64,000 nt of DNA from an uncultured Draconibacterium sp. GTDB taxonomy: Bacteria > Bacteroidota > Bacteroidia > Bacteroidales > Prolixibacteraceae. The first letter of the stretch is position 1. The number at the start of each line of letters is the position of its first letter. Shown here one piece after another: positions 8,343 through 17,150 of this stretch. The position numbers were made by a program, and so were the translations under genes. The DNA is taken from assembly GCF_963676735.1 (NCBI RefSeq), contig NZ_OY781464.1, positions 3,691,001-3,755,000 of the forward strand. Direction: 5' to 3'. Under the pieces are notes generated by a model. The model was not told the DNA's origin. It was given only the letters and a program-made list of their open reading frames with translations, and did not search any database.

Positions 8343-11279
8343 ATGCGAAAACTGCTATTATTTTTTGCTGTGCTTATTGTTACGCTTTGTAGCGCAATGG
8401 CACAAAAATCTATAACCGGTAAGGTTATAGATGAATCGGGCGAACCTCTTCCGGGGGTATCGGTTTTTGTTAAAGGCACAACAACTGGTACCGTAACCGG
8501 TATTGACGGTGATTATACCTTAGGCGGAGTTCCGGAGCAAAGCACTCTGGTATTTTCTTACATTGGAATGATTACCCAGGAAATTGCGATTACCAATCAA
8601 AGTTCCGTTAACGTAACGCTTCAGGCAGATGCGATTGGTCTTGAAGAAGTTATTGCAATTGGTTACGGAACCGAACAAAGGGGAAGTATTACCGGTGCTA
8701 TCTCTTCGGTTTCAACTGACGACATTCAGGAAATGCCGGTAACCAGTGCAGGAAACGCCCTTCAGGGACGTGCTGCCGGTGTTGTTGCGTTACAGAATGG
8801 CTCGCGACCTGGCGATGGTGTTACTATTCGCGTAAGAGGACGTCGTTCATTAACAGCTGATAACAATCCGTTATTTGTTGTTGATGGTATTCCTTACAGC
8901 GGAAACATTAATGATATCAACCCAAAAGATATCAAATCAATGGAAGTTCTGAAGGATGCCTCTGCTACAGCAATTTATGGTTCTCGTGGTGCCAACGGTG
9001 TTATTCTTATTACAACTACACGTGGGGGCGATATGCCAACAACAGTAAGCTACAATGGCTACTATGGTGTAACCAGTCCGCTTGGCGAACCAACCATGAT
9101 GACCGGACCGGAATTCTACCAATTAAAGGTTGATGGCGGCTACTCGATTACCGATGCCGACCAGAATGCTTTTGAAAGAGGAGTATCAACTGATTGGGCA
9201 GACCTTGTAATTTCAAACGGTTACAAACAAAGTCACCAGGTAGGCGTACGTGGTGGTAATGCAAAAACGGCCTTTGCTATGTCGGTTAACTACTACAACG
9301 AACAAGGTATTATTGAAACACAAGATTTTACTCGTAAAACCTTCCGTTTAAATATCGATCATAAAATTTCTGACCGGGTTAGAGTTGGAACATCTACTCA
9401 AATCTCAGACAAATTGAAAAATGTAGGTACCAACGGTTATGGAAGCGCATTGGCTGCGTCTCCTCTAGCTGAACCTTACGATGAAGAAGGAAATATTATC
9501 TACCAACCGGCTTCTGACCCCTTACGCTGGAACCCACTGGCCGACTATGTTGATGGTGCAGTAATTAACGAAGAAGACGATTTTAGGGTATTTGCAAATA
9601 TTTTTGGTGAAATTGACATTACTAAAGATCTGAATTACCGCATGAACTATGGTGTTGACTACCAGAAAAACCGCGATGGCTTATTCCAGGGAAGTTTATC
9701 GTCGTCGCGCCAATACAGTTCTCCACGCGCCAGAAAAATACATGCCAATGAGTTGGTAACAACATTTGAAAACATATTAACTTATGTAAAAGATATAAAT
9801 GAAAACCATAGCATTAAAGCAACCGGTTTATTTAGTGTCCAGGAATCGAGCTGGGAAGAAACACGTTTGGATGTAGAAGACTTACCATACGAGCACCAGT
9901 TATTCCATAATTTGGGAACTGCAGAAACAGTTAGAGAATACGACTCGAATTTAAGCGAGTGGGGCATAATGTCATTTATGGGACGTATTAATTACAGTCT
10001 TAAAGACAAATACTTACTTACGCTTACTGGCCGTTACGATGGTTCTTCACGTTTGGCAGAAGGCAACAAATGGGGATTCTTCCCATCAGCCGCCGCCTTG
10101 TGGAAAGTAAGTAACGAAAGTTTTATGCAAAACCAAAGCTTATTCTCAGATCTTCGCTTGCGTGCCAGTTATGGTGTAACCGGTAACACAGGTATCGATC
10201 CGTACCAAACCCGTGGTGGTTTATCAAGAACAACATATTCTTTTGCCGGCGGATCAGGTTTTGGCTACCGTCCTCAGGATATTGCCAACCCAGAACTGCA
10301 ATGGGAATCATCGGCAACATTTAACATTGGTGTTGACTTCGGAATTGGACAATCGATTGCCGGTAGTTTTGAAATTTACCAAACCAATACAACCGACCTA
10401 CTCCTGGAAAGAAAACTTCCTATTACTTCAGGGTTTGATAATATTATGACCAACGTTGGTGAAACTCAGAACCAGGGATGGGAATTCTCGTTAAATGCCC
10501 GTTTGGTTGACAAAAAAGATTTTACCTGGTCGGCAGACCTGAACCTTTTCGGTAATACCGAAAAAATTGTTGACTTGTATGGAGACAAAACTGACGATGT
10601 GGGTAACCGCTGGTTTATTGGCGAATCGCTTACTGTTTGGTACGACTACGAAAAATTAGGTATCTGGCAATTAGGAGAAGAAGATGCTGCTGCAGTTTAC
10701 CAGGCCACTCCAGGTGAAATTAAAGTAAAAGATGTGCCGGATGAAAACGGTGAGATTGACAACATTATTAACCAGGATGACCGTCAGATACTGGGATCGA
10801 ACATACCAACTATGACCCTTGGTTTAGGCTCGAGAATGGAATACAAAGACTTTGAATTGTCGTTCCTGCTGTTTGGCTCATTCGGACAAATGATTTACAA
10901 CCAGTTTGAAGTAAACAACTCTACATTACAAGGACGTTACAACAACCTTGCTGTTGACTACTGGACAACAGATAATCCAACCAACGATCATCCAAAAGCC
11001 GATGGAACACGCGAAGGTCCCCGATTTGGGTCTACCAGAGGTTACCAAAAAGGCGATTTCTTAAAAGTGAAAAATATTCAGCTTGGTTATAATTTACCAA
11101 AGAATACACTGTCTAAAATAGGTGTTAAAGCAATGAAAATTTACATCAATGCTGACACTCCATTGGTATTCTCAAGATTATCGAAAAACGGTATAGATCC
11201 GGAATCATATGATGGAAATATTGGTGCAGATACACCAGATATTAAGATGTACTCATTGGGTGTGAATATTGATTTTTAG
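8343..11279 (+). CDS. SusC/RagA-type TonB-dependent outer-membrane transporter
   Basis: Outer-membrane importer of 978 residues. The signal peptide ends at CSAMAQ (~21). A carboxypeptidase-regulatory-like domain follows (SITGKVIDESGEPLPGVSV, residues ~23-100), then the plug with GLEEVIAIGYGTEQRGSITG, LQGRAAGV, VRVRG-type IRVRGRRSL, LFVVDGIPY and ATAIYGSRGANGVILITT, and then the beta-barrel ending in YSLGVNIDF. It works with the SusD lipoprotein 21 bases downstream as a lid-and-barrel oligosaccharide importer energised by TonB. Its position inside a locus of Gfo/Idh/MocA, ThuA, DUF6807 and DUF2264 genes suggests an unusual glycan or glycoside as cargo. Confidence 0.98.
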   Translation: MRKLLLFFAVLIVTLCSAMAQKSITGKVIDESGEPLPGVSVFVKGTTTGTVTGIDGDYTLGGVPEQSTLVFSYIGMITQEIAITNQSSVNVTLQADAIGLEEVIAIGYGTEQRGSITGAISSVSTDDIQEMPVTSAGNALQGRAAGVVALQNGSRPGDGVTIRVRGRRSLTADNNPLFVVDGIPYSGNINDINPKDIKSMEVLKDASATAIYGSRGANGVILITTTRGGDMPTTVSYNGYYGVTSPLGEPTMMTGPEFYQLKVDGGYSITDADQNAFERGVSTDWADLVISNGYKQSHQVGVRGGNAKTAFAMSVNYYNEQGIIETQDFTRKTFRLNIDHKISDRVRVGTSTQISDKLKNVGTNGYGSALAASPLAEPYDEEGNIIYQPASDPLRWNPLADYVDGAVINEEDDFRVFANIFGEIDITKDLNYRMNYGVDYQKNRDGLFQGSLSSSRQYSSPRARKIHANELVTTFENILTYVKDINENHSIKATGLFSVQESSWEETRLDVEDLPYEHQLFHNLGTAETVREYDSNLSEWGIMSFMGRINYSLKDKYLLTLTGRYDGSSRLAEGNKWGFFPSAAALWKVSNESFMQNQSLFSDLRLRASYGVTGNTGIDPYQTRGGLSRTTYSFAGGSGFGYRPQDIANPELQWESSATFNIGVDFGIGQSIAGSFEIYQTNTTDLLLERKLPITSGFDNIMTNVGETQNQGWEFSLNARLVDKKDFTWSADLNLFGNTEKIVDLYGDKTDDVGNRWFIGESLTVWYDYEKLGIWQLGEEDAAAVYQATPGEIKVKDVPDENGEIDNIINQDDRQILGSNIPTMTLGLGSRMEYKDFELSFLLFGSFGQMIYNQFEVNNSTLQGRYNNLAVDYWTTDNPTNDHPKADGTREGPRFGSTRGYQKGDFLKVKNIQLGYNLPKNTLSKIGVKAMKIYINADTPLVFSRLSKNGIDPESYDGNIGADTPDIKMYSLGVNIDF

Positions 11280-11300
11280 GAACTTTAAAATTATCGGAAA

Positions 11301-12983
11301 ATGAAAAAAATAAAATATCTAATATTATTCTTCTCGCTGACTGTCGCATTCATGTCGTGCGACACGCTGGACGAGGAAATTGTATCAGGAGTTACATCTG
11401 AATACCTGAATACCGTTGACGGTTTAGATGCAGGTGTAAACGCCTCTTATTCGTTCTTAAGAACATACTATGCACAAGAAGGTGGAAACAAGGTTTCGGT
11501 TTTTGGAACAGATGAATATACCCATGGCGGCCATGGTGGCGACTGGGACCTTGACCGTTATGGGGCCGGCTTAAATGCAGAAAATGGTAATTTCTGGAGC
11601 ATGTGGTCAAACTTTTACCAGGCAATTAATACCTGTAATGCTGTTGTTGAACGTGCTACCGCTTCCGAGGAATTAACCGATGAGCAAAAAAATCCAAAAA
11701 TCGCAGAAGCACGCTTTTTAAGAGCTCATTATTACTTTTTATTGGTGCAAACTTTTGGCGATGTACCATTAACGTTAGAAGAAACACAAGGTGTTGAGCT
11801 TGAAGCGGTAAGAACTCCGCAAGCTGAAGTTTACAATGCTATTATTGCCGACCTTGAATTTGCTGTAGCCAATTTACCAACAACGGCAAGTGTTTTTGGC
11901 CGTGCAACTCAACCGGCCGCTAAACATATGCTCGGCCTTGTTCAGTTAACAAATGGTAACAGCGGTGCTGCTATTCCTTTATTCAAGTCGGTTATAAACG
12001 ACTATGGTTTGGCGCTTGATGCTGATCCGCTGGCACGCTACAATCACGACAATGAACAACATCCGGAAATCTTATGGTCGGTTCAGTATGATGAAGATCC
12101 GATTTTAACGCCAACCGGTAACCGTTCACACCTGCACTTCCGCCCATGGTACGAAGTATATGCTTCAGGTTTGGTTCGTGCCCTGGGACATGGTTATGGC
12201 CGCCCTTGGATTCGCTACCGCCCAACAGGCTGGTTGTTAAACAACTACCGTGTTAACGGAAGTTACGATGTTGATTCTCGCTTTAATGAAGGGTATCAGC
12301 AGGTATGGTATTACAACACCACAGGCGATGCATTGCCCGACGGTGCTGCTGTTGGCGATACTGCCATTTTCCTTACCGGCGACGACTTAACTGCAGCCGA
12401 TGTTGCAGCTATTGAAGCACGTTTGCCTGGTGTTATCGGTGGTAAAAACCTGTATAGCTGGCACCCGAATGCCAAGGGTAAACCCTGGTCGTGGTATACC
12501 ACCGACGGAACCGACAATAACAGTATCAACATCTTCCCTACTCCATGGAAACAGGAAGACAACAAGCGTCCGTCGGTTAACTACGCCGAAGGTTCGCGCG
12601 ACCTTATTGTTTACTGTCTGTCGGAAACTTACCTGCTTTTGGCCGAAGCTTTGCTTAACGACAATAAAGCCAACGAAGCTGTTACTTATATTAATGCCGT
12701 GCGCGAAAGAGCAGCATATCCGGGTAAAGAAAGCGAAATGATGATTACAGCTAACGATGTTACCATCGACTTTATTCTGGATGAACGTTCAAGAGAATTT
12801 AACGGCGAACAAAAACGCTGGTACGACCTGAAACGTACCGGAAAACTAATTGAGCGTTACAAAGCTTACAACCCGGAAGGTCAAACAAAAGATTATATCC
12901 AATCCTACCACTTGTTGCGACCTATTCCTGCAAATCAAATCACTCGTGTTGCAAACGAGATGAGACAAAACGATGGATATTAG
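11301..12983 (+). CDS. SusD/RagB-type substrate-binding surface lipoprotein
   Basis: Lipoprotein of 560 residues with the lipobox VAFMSCDTLDEE (Cys ~20). SusD features include helical TPR-like parts with RFLRAHYYFLLVQTFGDVPL, the C-terminal LLLAEALL and YINAVRERA, and the closing FILDERSREFNGEQKRWYDLKRTGKL and HLLRPIPANQI blocks ending in QNDGY. It forms the surface lid of the SusC barrel encoded just upstream and binds the imported glycan. The gene ends 29 bases before a stem-loop. Confidence 0.98.
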   Translation: MKKIKYLILFFSLTVAFMSCDTLDEEIVSGVTSEYLNTVDGLDAGVNASYSFLRTYYAQEGGNKVSVFGTDEYTHGGHGGDWDLDRYGAGLNAENGNFWSMWSNFYQAINTCNAVVERATASEELTDEQKNPKIAEARFLRAHYYFLLVQTFGDVPLTLEETQGVELEAVRTPQAEVYNAIIADLEFAVANLPTTASVFGRATQPAAKHMLGLVQLTNGNSGAAIPLFKSVINDYGLALDADPLARYNHDNEQHPEILWSVQYDEDPILTPTGNRSHLHFRPWYEVYASGLVRALGHGYGRPWIRYRPTGWLLNNYRVNGSYDVDSRFNEGYQQVWYYNTTGDALPDGAAVGDTAIFLTGDDLTAADVAAIEARLPGVIGGKNLYSWHPNAKGKPWSWYTTDGTDNNSINIFPTPWKQEDNKRPSVNYAEGSRDLIVYCLSETYLLLAEALLNDNKANEAVTYINAVRERAAYPGKESEMMITANDVTIDFILDERSREFNGEQKRWYDLKRTGKLIERYKAYNPEGQTKDYIQSYHLLRPIPANQITRVANEMRQNDGY

Positions 12984-13011
12984 ATTTTCTTTATAGTTAG
13001 TTAGTTTGGTT

Positions 13012-13051
13012 AGAACCTGGCGCTGTCCGGCAGTGGGCAGCGCCGTTCTTA
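13012..13051 (+). terminator. Probable terminator after susD
   Basis: A strong stem GGCGCTG (13019-13025) with CAGCGCC (13038-13044) can be extended by AGAAC/GTTCT, but it lacks a long T run. It may be a transcript-stabilising hairpin rather than a full terminator. Confidence 0.5.
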
Positions 13052-13376
13052 ACCATCCTAATTACTAAACAGTACTTTGTGTACAACATAAACCAATTTT
13101 ACCTAACAGTTCCGTAAGAAACTACTTTCCTAACGGCGCAAAATAATTACAACTAAGTTCCTCTAATCACCCGGTACAAGTTGGGTAATCCCAACACTTT
13201 TACTGCCAAATGGTTGTACGTTCCGAATTCTGAAGGTGTTGTTTCCGCTCTTTTTTTTGATAGTTGAACACCTTTAGCTATTTCTGGCTATTTATTGTTA
13301 AAACTGCAGGATATATTTGTATTTTACAACAATCTCCTGGCTGCCGTTATTTAATTACTATTAAACATTATTTGTT
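13052..13376 (+). promoter_or_regulatory. Intergenic region with two inverted repeats and a -7 box before the DUF2264 gene
   Basis: No gene is seen. GTTGGG-TAAT-CCCAAC (13180-13195) is a perfect dyad, and AAGGTGTT (13233-13240) pairs with AACACCTT (13267-13274) across a 26-base loop holding a T8 run. An exact -7 box TATATTTG is at 13312-13319, 57 bases before the ATG at 13377, which suggests that the DUF2264 gene has its own promoter. Confidence 0.45.
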
Positions 13377-15431
13377 ATGAATAACGCCTTTAAAGTTGAA
13401 AACCCGAATCTGACTCAAAGTCCGCATACCGGAATGACAAGACATCATTATATTGAGTTAGCTAAATATATGCTAAGCCGTGCTTTCAAACATGTCGATT
13501 CGATTGAAACACCGCTTACCTTCCCCATTATTCCCGGGAAAACCTATCCACAACCCAATGCCCCCGACTGGCGATACCGTTCGGCTGAATTTGAAGCGCT
13601 CGAACGAACATTTACCCTGGCCGGACCACTCATACATGTCGACCCCGAAATTGAAATAAACAACATAAAACTGCGCGATTATTATAAGTTGCATTTTTAC
13701 CGCACGTTTACACCCGGGCATGCCAACTCCCTACCTCTGCCCGATGATTTACCCGACTCTAACTACCAGTTTACCTGCGAGTTTGGAGGTCTGTTTAAAA
13801 CCCTGCTGCTTTTGCCCGATACCATTTGGTCTCAGTATTCCGAGTCGGAAAAAAACGACATGCTCGAATGCATAACAAAATGGGCACATCACCGCACCAC
13901 ACAAAACAACTGGCGCATTTTTAATATCGTTACGTTATCGTTTTTAAAAAAACACGGTTACCCTATCGACGAAGAATTACTAAAAAGTCATTTGCTTTGG
14001 GTGGCCTCTTACCATTCGGGCGATGGTTGGTACCTCGAGCAAACCTATAACTACTACTCCATTAGCCTGTTTATTGTTTACACCACAATCTGGAACAGAA
14101 CTTTTGGCGATGAATATTACCCTGAGATTGCCGAAATTATTGAAGAATCGGCAAAAAAACTGATGAAATGTATCACCAGTTTCTTTGGCCGCGATGGTTA
14201 TGTAAATATGTGGTCGAGAAGTATTTGTTACCGCACCTGGGTATCGGGGGCATTTCCGGTAGCTTTTATGCTAAAAGAAAAAACAGAACTTGATGCCGGG
14301 TGGGCCCGCCGACTTTGCTCGGGCTCGCTTCTTCAATTTGCAAGTCGCGAAGAATTTTTCTGCAATGACATACCCAGCCTGGGCTTCTATGGTCAAAAAG
14401 AATACATGGTGCAAAATTACAGTTGCTCCGGCAGCCCGTTTATTATGTTCCTTCCTTTTATCTGCCTGGCTTTACCCGAAGATTCTCCTTTTTGGACAGC
14501 CACAGAAAACGACGGGATGTGGGAAACATTGGGTGAAAAATCAAAAAAAGTGGTACTCGATCATCCCGGCCTGATGCTGGTTAACCATGGCAAAACCGGA
14601 ACCTCGGAAATTATTCCTGGGAAAGTGTATTACGACGACCCAAATTATTCGAAACTGGCTTACAACACCCACTTCCCCTGGGAAGATCAAAATCCCGATG
14701 GTGGCACATCAATGGAATACAGTTACCGCAGCCAGGACCCACGCGATGTTCGTGGCGATGATGTAAATTTTTACTTAACCGGACTAACCGTAAACAACAG
14801 CTCGGAAAAAAACCAGCTTTACACCCATTCGCAAAATATGCTGTATAATGGTGTTGAAAACGATATTTTATACCGCCAGGCCATTATGCGACGTCCGCCA
14901 AATAATGGCGTTGGTTACATTATTGATTTGGCCGACATCACCCTGCCAGGAGGTGTAATTCGTGTCGATCGCACGCGCATGGCGTTTGAGCATGAACTTA
15001 CGCTGGGGCATTTTGGCTTACCTCATATTTCAGGCAAAAAAGCCGAAGTAAACCAGTTTGAGCTAAATGGCAACCAGGTAATTACTGCAAAAATTAAAGG
15101 CCGGCAGGTGGCATTAATAATATACCACGGATGGGAAAAACTGGACTGGCTAAGCCATAAAAACCGAAATGCCGAAGCAGATGAAAGTACCGTGGTTTTT
15201 GCCTATAAAAAACGTATGCAAAAAAATCCGCCCATGGAGTTAATGATTACGGCCATGTTGCATAAAACCAACGACAGCGAATGGACCACAAAAGAGTTAT
15301 CGCCTATAAAAAACATTCAAATTAATGAAATAACTAAAACAATGGCACCGCTTGGGGCAACACTCACGCTAAGTAATGGTGATGTTTACGAGGTAGATTT
15401 TAAAGACATTGATGGAAAAAAAACTTGTTAA
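13377..15431 (+). CDS. DUF2264 family protein (predicted alpha/alpha-barrel carbohydrate enzyme)
   Basis: Protein of 684 residues without a signal peptide, hence cytoplasmic. The DUF2264 pattern is seen in the first ~350 residues: RHHYIELAKYML, RSAEFEALERTFTLAGPLI, NWRIFNIVTLSFL, SGDGWYLEQTYNYYS and YVNMWSRSICYRTW, which are typical helical (alpha/alpha)6-barrel segments. The remainder is beta-rich. Some proteins of this type have been treated as glycoside hydrolases acting on uronic acids, but I cannot confirm a CAZy family from sequence alone. In this locus it is the only candidate for a cytoplasmic glycan-cleaving enzyme and would act after SusC/SusD import. It follows a probable promoter of its own. 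Confidence 0.75.
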   Translation: MNNAFKVENPNLTQSPHTGMTRHHYIELAKYMLSRAFKHVDSIETPLTFPIIPGKTYPQPNAPDWRYRSAEFEALERTFTLAGPLIHVDPEIEINNIKLRDYYKLHFYRTFTPGHANSLPLPDDLPDSNYQFTCEFGGLFKTLLLLPDTIWSQYSESEKNDMLECITKWAHHRTTQNNWRIFNIVTLSFLKKHGYPIDEELLKSHLLWVASYHSGDGWYLEQTYNYYSISLFIVYTTIWNRTFGDEYYPEIAEIIEESAKKLMKCITSFFGRDGYVNMWSRSICYRTWVSGAFPVAFMLKEKTELDAGWARRLCSGSLLQFASREEFFCNDIPSLGFYGQKEYMVQNYSCSGSPFIMFLPFICLALPEDSPFWTATENDGMWETLGEKSKKVVLDHPGLMLVNHGKTGTSEIIPGKVYYDDPNYSKLAYNTHFPWEDQNPDGGTSMEYSYRSQDPRDVRGDDVNFYLTGLTVNNSSEKNQLYTHSQNMLYNGVENDILYRQAIMRRPPNNGVGYIIDLADITLPGGVIRVDRTRMAFEHELTLGHFGLPHISGKKAEVNQFELNGNQVITAKIKGRQVALIIYHGWEKLDWLSHKNRNAEADESTVVFAYKKRMQKNPPMELMITAMLHKTNDSEWTTKELSPIKNIQINEITKTMAPLGATLTLSNGDVYEVDFKDIDGKKTC

Positions 15432-15565
15432 ACTGACTAGTAAAAAGAATACCTCACTAAATTATTACGACAAATACCCCCGCGAACAAATTTATTTTTT
15501 TGGGATTTTATCGTCGGTATTGCTTTTATAGGCACAGAAATTTTATTTACCTAAAAAATATAATA

Positions 15566-15573
15566 TACATTTG
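15566..15573 (+). promoter_or_regulatory. Putative -7 promoter box (TACATTTG)
   Basis: Exact TAnnTTTG element 45 bases before the ATG at 15618; the -33 region is only T-rich. The 186 bases between the DUF2264 gene and this oxidoreductase hold nothing else recognised. Confidence 0.45.
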
Positions 15574-15617
15574 CGTGTGCGCTAACGAAAAGTCTAAAAA
15601 CTAAATATCAAAATTTT

Positions 15618-17021
15618 ATGAAACAGCTATCAATACTTGTACTGGCTTTTATTATGGTCTTATCGGCATGTACCGGTGGAAGCCAAAAATCTACTGAAAC
15701 CGAAAATGAAAAAAACATGTTTACCGGAGCTAAAGGAGAAGTGAAAATTATGACCCTCGATCCGGGCCATTTTCATGCTGCCCTGATTCTGAAAAAAATG
15801 TACGACCAGGTAAGCCCTGTTGTGCATACCTATGCCCCTGAAGGTGCCGATGTTGACGATCACCTTGCCCGTGTTGAAAGCTTTAACACCCGCGAAGAGG
15901 ACCCAACCAATTGGGAAGTAATAACATACCGTGGCCCCGATTTTTTTGAAAAAATGATTAGCGAATGCCCCGGTAATGTAATGAATATGGCGGGTAACAA
16001 CGCAAAAAAAACTGATTACATCCTTAAAACTGTTGAAGCAGGAATTAATGTTTTGGCCGACAAACCAATGGTTATTTCTCCTGAAGAATTTCCAAAGCTT
16101 GAAAAAGCCTTTCATGTGGCCGAAGAAAACGGTGTTTTACTTTACGATATTATGACCGAACGCCACGAGATAACAACCTTGCTTCAACGCGAATTGTCGC
16201 AGCTACCTGAAGTTTTTGGTACCCTGCAGGCTGGCTCTGAAGAAGAACCTGCAATAACCAAAGAGAGTGTGCATCACTTTTTTAAATATGTTTCGGGGAA
16301 AGCATTAAAACGTCCGGCATGGTTTTTCGATACCAAACAGCAGGGCGAAGGAATTGTAGATGTTAACACGCATCTGGTCGACCTGATTCAGTGGGAAGCA
16401 TTTCCGGAGGTGGTGCTCTCGAAAGACGATGTGGAAATTGTTTCGGCCAAACGCTGGACTACCGACCTCACGCCTGAAATGTTTAAAAAAGTAACTTACC
16501 TCGACGAGTATCCGGAATACCTAAAAAAAGATGTTGACGGCGATGTGCTTAAAGTGTACAGCAACGGCGAGATTAATTATAAATTGAAAGGAATACATGC
16601 AAAAGCATCGGTAATCTGGAATTTCCAGGCGCCTGAAGGAGCTGCTGATACGCATTATTCAATTATGCGCGGCACGAAATGTAACCTTGAAATTGTACAG
16701 GGAGAAGCAGAAGGCTATAAACCCAAACTGTACATTGAAGCTACCGATGTTGACCTGAATGAATTTGCTGGTAGTTTAAACAATGCTGTTTCCGGCTTGG
16801 AAGAGAAATATCCCGGGTTAAGCGTTGAAAAAATTGGCGACAACAAATGGGCATTATCTATTCCGGACGAATATAAAGTAGGACATGAAGCACATTTTGG
16901 ACAAGTAACCGAGAAATACCTGCAGTATTTGGTAGATGGCAAATTACCCGAGTGGGAAGTACCAAATATGATTGTAAAATATTACACCACAACCGAGGGA
17001 ATGAAAGCAGCAATGAAATAA
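15618..17021 (+). CDS. Lipoprotein Gfo/Idh/MocA-type putative oxidoreductase
   Basis: Protein of 467 residues with a lipoprotein signal (VLSACTGGSQ, Cys ~19), so membrane-anchored outside the cytoplasm. The Rossmann part has an atypical start, VKIMTLDPGHFHAALILKKM, instead of the glycine-rich GxGxxG. It carries NVLADKPMVIS in the place of the EKP motif and a histidine-rich stretch DVNTHLVDLIQWEAF. The C-terminal ~130 residues match the separate oxidoreductase C-terminal domain that accompanies this subfamily. It ends the carbohydrate locus just before a bidirectional terminator. A role with the Tat-exported oxidoreductase (5484-6848) in oxidising or reducing the imported sugar is inferred; the degenerate nucleotide-binding loop leaves the cofactor uncertain. 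Confidence 0.85.
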   Translation: MKQLSILVLAFIMVLSACTGGSQKSTETENEKNMFTGAKGEVKIMTLDPGHFHAALILKKMYDQVSPVVHTYAPEGADVDDHLARVESFNTREEDPTNWEVITYRGPDFFEKMISECPGNVMNMAGNNAKKTDYILKTVEAGINVLADKPMVISPEEFPKLEKAFHVAEENGVLLYDIMTERHEITTLLQRELSQLPEVFGTLQAGSEEEPAITKESVHHFFKYVSGKALKRPAWFFDTKQQGEGIVDVNTHLVDLIQWEAFPEVVLSKDDVEIVSAKRWTTDLTPEMFKKVTYLDEYPEYLKKDVDGDVLKVYSNGEINYKLKGIHAKASVIWNFQAPEGAADTHYSIMRGTKCNLEIVQGEAEGYKPKLYIEATDVDLNEFAGSLNNAVSGLEEKYPGLSVEKIGDNKWALSIPDEYKVGHEAHFGQVTEKYLQYLVDGKLPEWEVPNMIVKYYTTTEGMKAAMK

Positions 17022-17060
17022 GATAAAGGCCTTCCCTACACTTAAACTAAAGTGTTGACT

Positions 17061-17103
17061 AAAAAATCCGATCCGTATATTTTATTTACCGATCGGATTT
17101 TTT
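17061..17103. terminator. Bidirectional terminator between convergent genes
   Basis: A 13-bp stem, AAAAAATCCGATC (17061-17073) with GATCGGATTTTTT (17091-17103), has A and T runs at its ends and so can stop transcription from both sides: the oxidoreductase on + and the flavoprotein gene on -. Confidence 0.9.
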
Positions 17104-17150
17104 ATGTCCGGTAAAACCTTCGTTATTTTTTCTTTATTGCATAAAAACGT

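Noticed and set aside
12400..12741. Open frame of 113 codons on the + strand in another phase
   Set aside because: It lies wholly inside susD, which has full family motifs.
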